A stretch of 64,000 bases of DNA from Myxococcales bacterium (GCA_016794345.1 JAEUKE010000270.1:62001-126000), one strand, 5' to 3'; shown: positions 25,908 to 35,142, numbered from the stretch's first letter. Numbers and translations are program-made. Notes: a model not told the origin generated them from the sequence alone.

Positions 25908-27326
25908 GTGAAGAAGCTCTTCCTGTCCGTGTTCGCGCTCGCCGTGACCCCGCTGCTCGTCTTCGGGTGCGACGACGGGGTCGCCTCGAACACGGAGAAC
26001 GCGACGAGCTGCAAGGGCGCGAAGCTCGACGCCAAGGGGAAGTGCCGGCTCCCGAACGGGCGCTTCGCGAAGGCAAAGTGCTGCGCCGGGCCGGCGGAGC
26101 AGTGTGACGCGCCGATCCTCGAGGCGATCGAGGCCTGCGTCACCGACATCCGGAACAACGATCCCGACTTCGACCCGAGCGTGACGTCGGGCTTCGACCT
26201 CTACGATCAGTGCTCCGATCCCGAGGTGACTGCGCCGGCTCGCGACGCCCGTTGTGAGGGGAGCAAGCCGCCTGCGTATTGCGCGCTCGACATGGACGCG
26301 TTCACGTCGGAGTACCTCCCGGTCTGCCGCGTGGAGGCGACGCACCGCTGGCTGGACGGTGCGTGTGTGTTCGGCGAGAGCTACCGCGACATCCTCGACA
26401 GCGCCGAGGCCATGGTCGTCGTCGGCCGGCGCCAGCTGACCGCCGGCTCCTCCCTGACGGATCTGCAGCGGAGCCAGATCCTCTCCGCGGTGGAGGCGAC
26501 CGCGCACGACGTGTCGACCGTTGAGGCGGCGTTCGAGGTCGTTGACGACAATGTCATCTTCCAGTCGGAGCTCTGGGACGCGAGCGGCCGGCGCGGGTTC
26601 ACCGCCTACGAGATGGGCGCCGGCGACAACTCCTTCGGGAAGATCTTCGTCTCGGGGACGACCGAGGTCGCGGCCACCATCAACGACGGCATCCTCGAGG
26701 GCTGCTCACCGCTCTGGGGCAACGAGCGACGCCGCTGCGCGACCGACGCGGACTGCCGAGGCGGCACCAAGTGTCACGGGCGGCCCGAGGGCTTCGCGCT
26801 CGGACGCTGCATCGACCCGACGCTCGACACGAGCCCGCTCGAGACGACCGCCTGCACCGTGACCGAGACGTCGTTCGGGTGCCCCGACGGCTCGGGGCTC
26901 GTCTGCGCCGGCGCGGCGGCGAGCGGGGAGGGGCTCTGCCTGCCTGGGTGGATGCGCGGCCGATTCCACTCTTGGCCTCGCACCGCCATCCCCGACAACA
27001 AGCCCGCCGGCGCCGACGCGGCTCTCCTCGCCTACGGGCTCGCGACGGTCGACATGGACATCAAGCTGACGATGCAGATCAGCCACCAGCGGATCTCCGA
27101 TCTCCGGGTGAAGCTCATCAACCCGGCTGGGACCGAGGTCGTCGTCTTCGAAGGCTCGTCGCAGACGCCCGGTACCGAGGTCTATTTCGATGACAAGCCC
27201 GTCATTGGGTTCTCCGGCGACGAGTCGGTCAACGGCGTCTGGCACCTCGTCGCCATCGACAAGAAGTCGGGCAAGACCGGCACGCTGGATCGGTTCGATC
27301 TCGAGCTGACCTCCCGCTGGGACTGA
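25908..27326 (+). CDS. P-domain lipoprotein
   Basis: A 472-residue lipoprotein (KKLFLSVFALAVTPLLVFGC signal). The N-terminal half is Cys-rich (CKGAKLD, CRLPNG, KCCAG, ACVTD). A region with CATDADCRGGTKCHG resembles the short Cys patterns common in myxobacterial surface proteins. The last 90 residues form a P/Homo B domain (MDIKLTMQISHQRISDLRVK to LDRFDLELTSRW), normally found after subtilisin-like proprotein convertases. No protease domain is present, so a binding role is inferred. A GTG at 25908 is chosen for the signal peptide; a GTG at 25878 is possible. Confidence 0.75.
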   Translation: MKKLFLSVFALAVTPLLVFGCDDGVASNTENATSCKGAKLDAKGKCRLPNGRFAKAKCCAGPAEQCDAPILEAIEACVTDIRNNDPDFDPSVTSGFDLYDQCSDPEVTAPARDARCEGSKPPAYCALDMDAFTSEYLPVCRVEATHRWLDGACVFGESYRDILDSAEAMVVVGRRQLTAGSSLTDLQRSQILSAVEATAHDVSTVEAAFEVVDDNVIFQSELWDASGRRGFTAYEMGAGDNSFGKIFVSGTTEVAATINDGILEGCSPLWGNERRRCATDADCRGGTKCHGRPEGFALGRCIDPTLDTSPLETTACTVTETSFGCPDGSGLVCAGAAASGEGLCLPGWMRGRFHSWPRTAIPDNKPAGADAALLAYGLATVDMDIKLTMQISHQRISDLRVKLINPAGTEVVVFEGSSQTPGTEVYFDDKPVIGFSGDESVNGVWHLVAIDKKSGKTGTLDRFDLELTSRWD

Positions 27327-27332
27327 AGCCCG

Positions 27333-29633
27333 TCACGACCCACCGGCGGCGCTCAGGATGCGCTGCACGATCGCGAGCAGCGCGTCGGGCACGACGGGCT
27401 TGGGAAGGAAGTCGACCCCGGTGTCGAGCACGCCGTGGTGCACGATCGTGTTCTCCGTGTAGCCGGACATGTAGACCACGCGCGTGGTCGGGCGCGTGGC
27501 GAGCAGGCGGTCCGCGAGCTGCTTGCCGTTGAGCCCCGGCATGACGACGTCGGTCAGCAGGAGGTGAATCGGACCGTCGTGTGACGCCGCCAAGCTCAGA
27601 GCGTCATCCGGACGGGCAGCCTCGAGCACGATGAGCCCCGCTCGACGAAGCACGCTGACGACCACGTCGCGGAGCTGCGCCTCGTCCTCCACCACCAGCA
27701 CCGTGCGACCTCGCAGGCTTGCCATGGGGATCGTGCGGGGCGCGGGCTGGTGCACAACGGCGGGATCACCCGTGCGGGGAAAGTAGAGCTTGAAGGTCGT
27801 GCCTCGTCCGGGCTCGCTGTAGACCCAGATCGTGCCGCCCGTCTGCCGGACGATGCCGAAGACGGACGACAGGCCGAGCCCCGTGCCGATGCCCGGGCCT
27901 TTGGTCGTGAAAAACGGCTCGAAGATGCGCTCCTTCGTGGCCGCGTCCATGCCGATGCCCGTGTCCGAGACCGCGATGAGCACGTGGGGCCCCGGGCGCA
28001 CGTCGAGGTGGGTCCGCGCGTAGCTCTCGTCGATCTCCACCAAGCCGGTCTCGATGGTGAGCCGCCCTCCGCTCGGCATGGCGTCGCGTGCGTTGACGAC
28101 CAGGTTCAAGACGGCTTGCTCGAGCTGCGGGGGGTCGACCTTCAGCAGACACGGGGCGGCGGCGAGGGCGAGCTGGAGCTCGAGGTCTTCGCCGACCAGG
28201 CGCTCGATCATCGGGGCCATGGCGAGGAGGACGTCGTTGGCGTCCACGACTCGAGGCTGGAGGACCTGCTTTCGGCTGAACGCCAACATCTGCCGCGTGA
28301 GGTCGGCGGCGCGCTCTCCTGCGCGCTCGATCTGCTCGAGCTCGGGCCGGCTCGGGTGTCCTTCGGGCAGATCGTCGTGAACGATCCGGGCGAAGCTCAA
28401 GATGACCGACAGGAGGTTGTTGAAGTCGTGCGCCACGCCGCCGGCGAGCCTCCCGATCGCTTCCATCTTCTGGGCCTGACGCAGCTGCGCCTCGAGCTCA
28501 CGCTGCTCGGAGATGTCGCGCGCGATCGTCGCGAAGTAGAGCGGTGTCCCGTCTGGTCCCCGGTGCGCGATGATCACCTGCGAGAAGGGCACCTCGCGTC
28601 CGGAGGGGTCGATCAGGTTCGTCTCGCCGCGCCATGCCCCCGTCTTCACCGCGGAGGGGATCGCCGTCTCGAGGATGATGCTCCTCGAGGCGGGGGTGTG
28701 GTGATCCCCCATCTTGCCGATCGGCGCAGCGTCCGAGAGACCGAACATCGCTCGTGCGGCCTGGTTGAGGTAAAGGACGTTGCCGCTCGGGTCCGCGATC
28801 CCGACCACGTCGGGCGTCGCGTCGAGGACGGCTGCGAGCCGGGCTCGCTCCTCTTCGGCGCGCTTGCGCTCCGTGAGGTCGATGAACGAGCCCATCATCG
28901 CGGTCACGTTCCCGTCGCCATCCGTCACGGCGCTCGCGAGCATGTGCAGGGGAAAGGTCGAACCGTCCTTGCGTGTCCCGTTGCGCTCCCCGGCCCAGCC
29001 TCCGGTCGCACGGACGGAGGCGATGACCTCCGCGCCTCCAGGCGAGAGCTCGACCGCGAGGCGGCCTATGAGCTCCTCCCGGGACGCGTAGCCGAACATG
29101 CTCATGAAGGCCGGGTTGACATAGACCAGGCGGCCTGAAGCGTCGGAGATGGCGATGCCGTTCAGCGCCGTCTCCATCGCCTGGTCGCGTAGGCGCATCG
29201 CGGCCTCCGTGCGCTGGCGCTCCGTGATGTCCTGTGTGGCACCGATCGTCCGCTTGGGGCGCCCGTTCTCGAAGTCGGTCTGCGAGCGGCTCGACACCCA
29301 GCGAACCTCGCCGTTCGGCAGGACGATTCGGTGCTCCACGTCGAACCGCCCGTCACCCGAGGGGTCGTGTGCCCGCCGGACCGCTGCGGCGATTTTCGCG
29401 CGGTCCGCCTCCGCGATGCCGGCCATGATGAGCGTGAGGGTGATCGGCGTATCGAGACCGACCCCATGGATGGCCCGCATTTCGGGCGACCAGTAGATTT
29501 CGTCGCGGTCATGGTCGTGGTGGAACATGCCGAGGCCGGCCACGCGCGTAGCTTCCTGAAGCCAGGCCACATGAAGCTGTTCTCTTTCCAGGTCTTCCAG
29601 GTCTCGAGGCAACGGCATGGGGGAACCGCGCAT
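27333..29633 (-). CDS. Hybrid histidine kinase, three PAS and REC
   Basis: A 766-residue soluble sensor kinase. Three PAS domains are seen (about 20-150, 160-275 and 285-400; WSPEMRAIHGVG, LVYVNPAFMSMFGYAS, LYLNQAARAMFGLS). A HisKA domain with GVAHDFNNLL, an ATPase domain (NLVVNARDAM, DTGIGM, GTGLGLSSVFGIV) and a C-terminal receiver with Asp in LLTDVVMPGLNG follow. The type resembles FixL-like kinases with a built-in receiver; no cofactor-binding residue is evident. The ATG at 29633 has GGAG six bases upstream; an in-frame ATG at 29738 is an alternative. It is convergent with the P-domain gene, only six bases apart. No partner regulator adjoins it. Confidence 0.9.
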   Translation of the reverse strand: MRGSPMPLPRDLEDLEREQLHVAWLQEATRVAGLGMFHHDHDRDEIYWSPEMRAIHGVGLDTPITLTLIMAGIAEADRAKIAAAVRRAHDPSGDGRFDVEHRIVLPNGEVRWVSSRSQTDFENGRPKRTIGATQDITERQRTEAAMRLRDQAMETALNGIAISDASGRLVYVNPAFMSMFGYASREELIGRLAVELSPGGAEVIASVRATGGWAGERNGTRKDGSTFPLHMLASAVTDGDGNVTAMMGSFIDLTERKRAEEERARLAAVLDATPDVVGIADPSGNVLYLNQAARAMFGLSDAAPIGKMGDHHTPASRSIILETAIPSAVKTGAWRGETNLIDPSGREVPFSQVIIAHRGPDGTPLYFATIARDISEQRELEAQLRQAQKMEAIGRLAGGVAHDFNNLLSVILSFARIVHDDLPEGHPSRPELEQIERAGERAADLTRQMLAFSRKQVLQPRVVDANDVLLAMAPMIERLVGEDLELQLALAAAPCLLKVDPPQLEQAVLNLVVNARDAMPSGGRLTIETGLVEIDESYARTHLDVRPGPHVLIAVSDTGIGMDAATKERIFEPFFTTKGPGIGTGLGLSSVFGIVRQTGGTIWVYSEPGRGTTFKLYFPRTGDPAVVHQPAPRTIPMASLRGRTVLVVEDEAQLRDVVVSVLRRAGLIVLEAARPDDALSLAASHDGPIHLLLTDVVMPGLNGKQLADRLLATRPTTRVVYMSGYTENTIVHHGVLDTGVDFLPKPVVPDALLAIVQRILSAAGGS

Positions 29634-29841
29634 GCTGACTCCAGCCGCGTCCGCAAGACAACCCACCCCCAGCCGGCCGGCTTCGGCCCGTTCGACGGGG
29701 GGCTCCCGGCGTCCGCAATAGCTGGAATTTTCTGCCATCCCATCGTCCGCGGAGCGCTGGCAGGGCCACAAGGGAACCGTACGCCGAGGGGGGTGTCGAG
29801 GTGGCCGTGGCCTGTCTCCTCGTGCCTCCGCCAGCGTGAGC

Positions 29842-30936
29842 ATGCACCCGAACAACCGCTTGTTGCTCGCGTTCTTGCTCGCCTCGGCCTGCGCTGCGCC
29901 GCGCCCCGAGGCTGCGGTCGTCGCCGAGGTCCGCCCGGGCGCGATGGTGGAAACGGCGATGCGAGACGGCGGCCAGGCGGTCGGCGTCGTCGCCCCCGAG
30001 AGCCCGGAGCCGGCGGTGAAGACCCTCGTCATCGAGCGACCGGAGAACGTCGCCTGCGCGCTCTCCGCCGAGCGCTGGGAGGGCGCGCTGCAGCTCCGTG
30101 ACGGCGGCGCGACCTTCGCGACGGTCCGCGCCGGGAAGGGCACGCTGCACCTCCCCGTCGAGGGCGGCGCCGCGGTGATCGACCTGACCGGTGGCCTCGA
30201 GCTCACCGCGGTCGTGTCGGCTCCGAGCGTCCACCTCGCGCGGCCGATGGCCCTCGGAGACTTCGCGGTCCCGCTCGCCGAGACGGCGCTCGAGCTCGCG
30301 GCTCCGCACGAGGCGGGGCGCATGAACGTGGGGCTCGATGTCTCGGATCTGTTCGACGCTCCGAGGTCCGTGCGGCAGGTCGTGCCTTGCTCCGCGTTGC
30401 AGCCTTCCAAGGCGAGCTACGACGCCAGAGCGTTCGTTCGCCAGCCCACGCGAGATCCGGTGGGCCTCGTCCCGTTCACCGAGCTCCGGAGCGCGCCACA
30501 GGGGCCCGTGGTCGCTCGCCTCGGCAAGTCTCCTCAGGCGCGCGTGGGCGCGGCGAGCGGCGCGTCACGACACGTCGTGCTCCAGGGTCGGGGCTACGTC
30601 GCGTCGGGGTGGGTGCCTTCCGCCGCCGTGGACTTCTCTTCCCTGGGGATGGCGAGCGGCGTCGGCCGGCTCGGCTACAGGACGCGCGAGTACACGCGCA
30701 CGTCCATTTGCAGCGACCCCCTCCGCGTCTGGGCGCAGATCGGCGGCGAACGGGCCATCATCGGCGTCTTGCCCAGCGGTGTCGGCTACGTGACGAGCCA
30801 CAAGGAGACGCGGGAGAACACCGCCGGCTTCGTGTCGGTCGAGCTCACGACCAGCTGGCTCCACGTCGATGACCGTGCTGTCCTGTTGCTCGACTCGCTC
30901 GACGTCGCCCGCTGCCAGGCCCGATCGAAGAAATGA
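29842..30936 (+). CDS. Lipoprotein of unknown function
   Basis: A 364-residue exported protein with a short lipoprotein signal (RLLLAFLLASACAAP). The N-terminal 150 residues are beta-rich (GATFATVRAGKGTLHLPVEG, AVIDLTGGLELTAVV). The C-terminal part (VGLVPFTELRSAPQGPVVAR, GRGYVASGWVPSAAVD) resembles SH3-like repeats that bind cell wall or peptides, but the resemblance is loose. It ends with CQARSKK. A GTG six bases before the chosen ATG is also possible. It is divergent from the hybrid kinase with about 200 bases between them, which hold no recognisable site. Confidence 0.65.
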   Translation: MHPNNRLLLAFLLASACAAPRPEAAVVAEVRPGAMVETAMRDGGQAVGVVAPESPEPAVKTLVIERPENVACALSAERWEGALQLRDGGATFATVRAGKGTLHLPVEGGAAVIDLTGGLELTAVVSAPSVHLARPMALGDFAVPLAETALELAAPHEAGRMNVGLDVSDLFDAPRSVRQVVPCSALQPSKASYDARAFVRQPTRDPVGLVPFTELRSAPQGPVVARLGKSPQARVGAASGASRHVVLQGRGYVASGWVPSAAVDFSSLGMASGVGRLGYRTREYTRTSICSDPLRVWAQIGGERAIIGVLPSGVGYVTSHKETRENTAGFVSVELTTSWLHVDDRAVLLLDSLDVARCQARSKK

Positions 30937-31036
30937 AGGAACGACTCGCGCCCGGCCTGGTGCGGCCGACCTGGATCCCAGACGATCCGAGGCGGCGCGA
31001 TAGCGGTGAATCCGGCGGATTCTGAGGTGTCCTACC

Positions 31037-32356
31037 TTGGCACCAATTGTGCGAGCGGCGCGAGCCGTGACCTTCCGCGCGACCTCGCTCTCCTTTCTTC
31101 TCCTGGTGCTCGGCTGCTCCGACGGGACCTCCAGCCAGTCGGAGGACCTGAAGCAGTCGAAGCCGGCGAAGAACTGGAGCCGCGACGTCGTCTCCACCGA
31201 GCTCGACGTGGACCTCGAAGGCAACCGCGCGACGGCACGCATCGAGGTGGGCGCATCCAAGCGGACCGGCGTGTCGTTCGAGGTCGGTGATCTCAGCATC
31301 GAGTCGGTCCGAGACGAGAAGGGCCCGCTCCCTTTCAAGCAGGACGGCTCGCGCCTCGATATCGGCTACGCCGCCAAGCGGTCGGGCACGATCGAGATCG
31401 CCTACGGGTTCCGCGACCACACCGAGCTGCAAGGGGCGACGTCGAAGGGGCTCACGTTCACGTGGCCGAGCTTCTGCGGCAACCTGTTCCCCTGCAAGTC
31501 GGACCCCTCGGACGGTCTTCGCTTCGAGCTGTCGCTCTCGGGCGTGCCCAGCGGGGCGAAGGCGATCTTCCCTCCCGCGATCGAGGCCGACGCGCCGGCT
31601 TACATGCTCGCGTGGGCGGTCGGCGACTACACGGAGATCGATCTGGGCAAGACCGCGTCGGGCACGAGCGTCCGCGCGTGGTACCTGCCCGGTGAGAAGC
31701 AGGCCACCACGAAGGGCACCGCCCACCTGCGCGACGTCGTCGAGTGGTACGAGCAGACCTACGGCGACTACCTCTTCGGCGACGTCGTCGGATCGGTCTC
31801 GGCCGAGTGGGGCGGGGGAGCGTTCGGCGGGATGGAGCACCACCCGTTCTGGCACGTCTCGCGCGGCTCGATGGGGGACGAGGAGACCCACGCGCACGAG
31901 GCGGCGCACGGCTGGTTCGGCGACGGCGTGCGCATCGAGTGCTGGGAGGACCTCACGCTGTCGGAGGGCACCACGAGCTACGTCACCGCGCGCGCGCTCG
32001 AAGCGACCGCAGGCAAGGCCGCCGGCGACGGTGTCTGGGCCTCGTATGAACAGCGGCTCGACTCGGTTGTCGCGTCGCAGGATCGCGTGGCGCGGCCCGA
32101 GGGCTGCAACCAGATCGACGTGTTGAACGATCTCTGGAACGACGTGGTCTACATGAAGGGCGCGTTTTTCTATCGCGCCGTCGAGGCCGAGATCGGCCGC
32201 GAGACGCTCGACCGAATCCTCGCCGGCTTCTACGCCGCGCACCGCGAGAAGGCCGCTGGTGTGGATGACATGCTCGACGCCATCCGCGAGGAGTCCGGCT
32301 TCGACCCCGAGCCGCTCGCGGACGTTTGGTTGCGGAGCCTCGGCCGACCGGATTGA
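31037..32356 (+). CDS. M1-like metallopeptidase lipoprotein
   Basis: A 439-residue lipoprotein (SLSFLLLVLGCSDG) with the catalytic core of gluzincin peptidases. The zinc site HEAAHGWFGD has the third ligand Glu 18 residues on (TLSEG), as in the M1 family. The exopeptidase loop reads GGMEHH instead of G(A/G)MEN, so N-terminal recognition may differ. A conserved Tyr is likely in the NDLWNDVVYMKGAFFYR stretch. It probably faces the periplasm or cell surface and degrades peptides there. The start is uncertain: a TTG at 31037 has GAGGTG at proper spacing, while GTG codons at 31049 and 31067 also give a signal peptide. Confidence 0.85.
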   Translation: MAPIVRAARAVTFRATSLSFLLLVLGCSDGTSSQSEDLKQSKPAKNWSRDVVSTELDVDLEGNRATARIEVGASKRTGVSFEVGDLSIESVRDEKGPLPFKQDGSRLDIGYAAKRSGTIEIAYGFRDHTELQGATSKGLTFTWPSFCGNLFPCKSDPSDGLRFELSLSGVPSGAKAIFPPAIEADAPAYMLAWAVGDYTEIDLGKTASGTSVRAWYLPGEKQATTKGTAHLRDVVEWYEQTYGDYLFGDVVGSVSAEWGGGAFGGMEHHPFWHVSRGSMGDEETHAHEAAHGWFGDGVRIECWEDLTLSEGTTSYVTARALEATAGKAAGDGVWASYEQRLDSVVASQDRVARPEGCNQIDVLNDLWNDVVYMKGAFFYRAVEAEIGRETLDRILAGFYAAHREKAAGVDDMLDAIREESGFDPEPLADVWLRSLGRPD

Positions 32357-32410
32357 CCACGGTAGCTGGGCGCGTTGACGCGAAAGCCCAACGAAGATCA
32401 CATCGCGTTC

Positions 32411-32806
32411 ATGGTCCCCTGCGGTGTCTGCGGCACGCCCATCGATCCGAGCACGGCGAACTTCGACAAGGCCGGCCGACAGGTCTGCCGGAGCTGCGAA
32501 GCCCGCGGCGTGATCGTCGAAGGGGACATGAAGGCGACGAACAGCATCTGGGTCTCGTCGCTCATCATCGGCATCAGCGGGCTCGTGAGCTGGTCGTGTT
32601 TCAACCCGTTCGGCATCGTCTCCATCATCACGGTGTTCAGCGCGATCGGCTGGATCGTGTCGGCCAACCGGCTCGGCCCCGAGTACCGCCGGCAGCTCGG
32701 CGGCAAGCTCACCGCAGGATGGGTGATGGTCATCGCCGCGCTGGGCATCCACCTCGTCGTCCTCGCGATCATGGGCCTGGCGCTCGTGGGCTGGGCCGTG
32801 CACTGA
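32411..32806 (+). CDS. Zinc-ribbon membrane protein
   Basis: A 131-residue protein. An N-terminal Cys pair (CGVCG) and a second pair (CRSC) about 20 residues later form a likely zinc ribbon, followed by three hydrophobic segments (about 45-65, 65-85 and 103-125). The pattern occurs in many small bacterial membrane proteins of unknown role. The ATG at 32411 begins just before the ribbon; a TTG 12 codons upstream is possible. It follows the peptidase gene by 54 bases on the same strand and may be co-transcribed. Confidence 0.7.
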   Translation: MVPCGVCGTPIDPSTANFDKAGRQVCRSCEARGVIVEGDMKATNSIWVSSLIIGISGLVSWSCFNPFGIVSIITVFSAIGWIVSANRLGPEYRRQLGGKLTAGWVMVIAALGIHLVVLAIMGLALVGWAVH

Positions 32807-32924
32807 CCGCCGATGGGCGTGCCTGCCCGTTTGCCCCGGCGTAGCAAGCTGCGACGCGCCGACGGGGCCGCGCGCCCCGGCGAGCGTTGGAGCCTGGCTT
32901 GCACGCGCACGGGGTAGGGTCCCC

Positions 32925-33266
32925 ATGGTGCCCGCTGGCCGCGACTTCATCTACCGGTGGGCCGAGAACGAGGCGAACTGGTCGGGCGGCTTCTGGCCCG
33001 GGAGCTCGCCGATCGAGTACCCCGCGTTCTAGGGCAGGAGGAAGTGCCGCGCCTCCGGGACCCACCGCGCGCGGCTCGGCTGGATCGCCGCCTCCGGAAA
33101 CCCACGCGGCTCGGGCACGAAATAGGCGTACGAGGCCGTACGCACGGCGGACGATCCCGAACGAACCCTCCTCGCGTTCCTCGAGTCGACCTACCGGGCC
33201 GGGGCCGAGCTGTCGGGCTGGCAGCGGAGCCGCCTGGAGCTGCCGGAGATCCCCACGCCGCACTGA
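32925..33266 (+). pseudogene. DUF5996 fragment with internal inversion
   Basis: The start (RDFIYRWAENEANWSGGFWP) and the end (AVRTADDPERTLLAFLESTY to IPTPH) match the C-terminal third of DUF5996 proteins. In the given orientation the frame stops at TAG at 33030. If 33030-33130 is reverse-complemented, the whole 342 bases read as one frame of 113 residues, with the expected middle part (AFYAYFVPEPRGF, then HFLLPYEAV). The N-terminal two thirds of the family (about 200 residues) are missing upstream, so even the restored frame is a fragment. A small GGCCG/CGGCC hairpin follows the stop. The upstream stretch 32807-32924 holds nothing I can identify. Confidence 0.75.
33030..33130 (-). other. 101-bp inverted segment
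   Basis: Read on the minus strand this segment continues the DUF5996 frame from TTC at 33027-33029 and rejoins it at 33131 without any base lost. Its ends are TA/TA; no longer inverted repeats are visible at the borders. Confidence 0.75.
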
Positions 33267-33314
33267 GGCCGCACACGGCCGAGGCGAAGCGGGAGACAGC
33301 GAGCGCTGCCGAGC

Positions 33315-33944
33315 TCAGCCGATCTGGAAGGTCTTCGGCGCGCCCGCATAGGGCCCGCCGCCGTCGGCGACGCGATTCGTTTCGAAGATCGCGTTCACAA
33401 TCTCGACGGTGACGGGCGCGCCGGCTGCGGTGAGCTTGGCCCAGGCGTCGGCGCTCGGCGTGTAGGTGAGCGCGGTCGTGAAGACGCGCAGCAACTTCGC
33501 GTCGGTCTGCGTCGAGAACACCAGGAAATAGGCTCTTCCCGAGATGGGCGTGCCGTGCGCCTGGGCCTCGCGAACCCCGAGCAAGAGCCCGATCGCGCGC
33601 TCGAGCGCGCCGGGCTCCCGGAACGACGCCGCGCCGACGGCCCAGCTGAAGGCGAAGGGCGTGGCCGCGGAGATCGTCTCTCCGCTCGTGGGGGCCACGA
33701 GCCCGGCGGCCTGGGTCGCGTCATCCTTCGGGGACTGGGCGAGGAGCGCGACCAGCGCTTCGTCCGTGGCCCCCCCTTCGTAGACGACGTCCGACAGATC
33801 GTCCGCCCCGGAGCCCGTGGAGGCGCCCGTCGACGAGGTGGACGACGGCTCGTCGTCCGAGCAAGCGGGGGCGCCCGCGGCGAGGCTCGCCGTGAACGCC
33901 AGCACGCGGCGGCGGCTGAAGACAGACGGTTTTGTCAGTGCCAT
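33315..33944 (-). CDS. MbnPH-associated lipoprotein
   Basis: A 209-residue exported protein (RRVLAFTASLAAGAPAC signal, with an Arg-Arg that might suit Tat). A Ser/Thr/Gly linker leads to a domain with TPFAFSWAVG, AQAHGTPISGRAYFLVFST and a C-terminal KTFQIG. I do not know the family. Its ATG overlaps the end of the MbnH gene by 10 bp, so it is the third gene of the MbnP-MbnH operon and probably works with it, possibly as a copper or substrate handling partner; that is inference from position. The His in AQAHGTP is one of very few metal-binding candidates. Confidence 0.7.
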   Translation of the reverse strand: MALTKPSVFSRRRVLAFTASLAAGAPACSDDEPSSTSSTGASTGSGADDLSDVVYEGGATDEALVALLAQSPKDDATQAAGLVAPTSGETISAATPFAFSWAVGAASFREPGALERAIGLLLGVREAQAHGTPISGRAYFLVFSTQTDAKLLRVFTTALTYTPSADAWAKLTAAGAPVTVEIVNAIFETNRVADGGGPYAGAPKTFQIG

Positions 33945-35140
33945 GGATCGGACCAACGCTCGTCGGTGAGCAGCTCGTAATCGGTCAGGGTCTCGAGGAA
34001 GGCGAGGACGTCCGCGCGCTCCTGCACCGTCAGCGTGAAGCCCGCGATGAGCTCGCTCTTGTAGGGGTTGTCGCTTCCGACGCCGGCGTAGGGGCCCGAC
34101 GTGATGGTGCGCCCGCCCGCGGCGTAGTGATCGAGCACCTCCGACAAGGTGGCGATGCTGCCGTCGTGCATGTACGGAGCCGTGAGCGCGATGTTGCGGA
34201 GGGTGGGGGCGCGGAAGCGGCCCATGTCCGTGGGGAAGCCCGTGAACTCGAAGATGCCGGTGTTGTCCGGCGGATAGTCCCCCGTGCCGCCCACGTTGTA
34301 GAGCCCGGTGTTGTGGAACATGATCTCCTCGAACGTCGTGCCTTCGTGCGACACCGAGTCCGAGAAATTGAAGCCGCCGTGGCAGTGGAAGCACTCGAGG
34401 CGCTCGCCGAAGAACAGGTCCTTGCCGCGCACCGCCGACTCCGAGAGCGACTGCTGTCCGCCGTAGTTGTAGGCGTCCCACGCGCTCCGGTACGAGATGA
34501 TCGAGCGCTGGAAGCTCGCGATGGCGCGGACGACGTTCTCGACCGTGTACGGGTCCGTGTCCTCGGGGAACGCCGCAGGGAACCGATCGACGTAGGCCGG
34601 CTCGGTCTTCAGCCTCGCGAGCAAGGTGTCCTCCTGGCCGGCGAGGCCGAGCTCGACGGGGTTCTCGCCGAACATCGGGACGAGGGCCTGCTCCTCGAGG
34701 GACGCGAGCACCGGGTTCGCCCAGGTGAAGGCGTTGAGGTAGCCGGTGTTGGCGATCGACATCGCGCCGCGCACGTGGTGTTGCCCCGTGGAGCCGACGC
34801 CGACGGGAAGGCCGTCCGTGAAGGCGAGCGACTGCTGATGACACGTCGCGCACGACTGCGTCCCGTTGCCCGAGAGGCCCTTGTCGTAGAAGAGGTACCG
34901 ACCGAGCTCGACCTTCTCATTCGTGATGGGGTTGTCTTCCGGGACGCGCGGCTTCGGGTACCCGGGTGGGAGCCCCCAGTCGAAGGCGGTGGAGCCGCCA
35001 CCTCCGCCGGCGCCGCCCGTCGCCGCGCTCGAGCCGCCAGCCCCGCCGCCGCCGGCGGGGGGAGCCGTCTCGCCGTCATCGCCGCAAGCAGCTGCGGCGA
35101 CGATCATCAGCCCGATCGCGAGCGCCGGCAGGAGTCGCAT
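33935..35140 (-). CDS. mbnH: MbnH-like di-heme cytochrome c peroxidase
   Basis: A 401-residue lipoprotein (LAIGLMIVAAAAC) of the MauG/bacterial cytochrome c peroxidase superfamily. Two heme c sites are present, CATCH (about residue 97) and CFHCH (about 250). The spacing and segments such as GRYLFYDKGLSGNGTQSC and FRAPTLRNIALTAPYMHDG fit the metallo-mystery-pair cytochrome, now named MbnH. In studied systems MbnH oxidises a tryptophan of its partner MbnP to kynurenine. The MbnP gene lies two bases upstream, so the pair is transcribed together. A long Gly/Ala linker follows the lipid anchor. Confidence 0.92.
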   Translation of the reverse strand: MRLLPALAIGLMIVAAAACGDDGETAPPAGGGGAGGSSAATGGAGGGGGSTAFDWGLPPGYPKPRVPEDNPITNEKVELGRYLFYDKGLSGNGTQSCATCHQQSLAFTDGLPVGVGSTGQHHVRGAMSIANTGYLNAFTWANPVLASLEEQALVPMFGENPVELGLAGQEDTLLARLKTEPAYVDRFPAAFPEDTDPYTVENVVRAIASFQRSIISYRSAWDAYNYGGQQSLSESAVRGKDLFFGERLECFHCHGGFNFSDSVSHEGTTFEEIMFHNTGLYNVGGTGDYPPDNTGIFEFTGFPTDMGRFRAPTLRNIALTAPYMHDGSIATLSEVLDHYAAGGRTITSGPYAGVGSDNPYKSELIAGFTLTVQERADVLAFLETLTDYELLTDERWSDPWH

Positions 35141-35142
35141 GG

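Noticed and set aside
30845-32950. 701-residue minus-strand frame
   Set aside because: It is antisense to the zinc peptidase gene and lacks any domain.
33030-33130. Classical phase-variation switch
   Set aside because: No inverted repeats beyond TA at the borders and no recombinase gene nearby; kept as a possible micro-inversion or assembly error instead.
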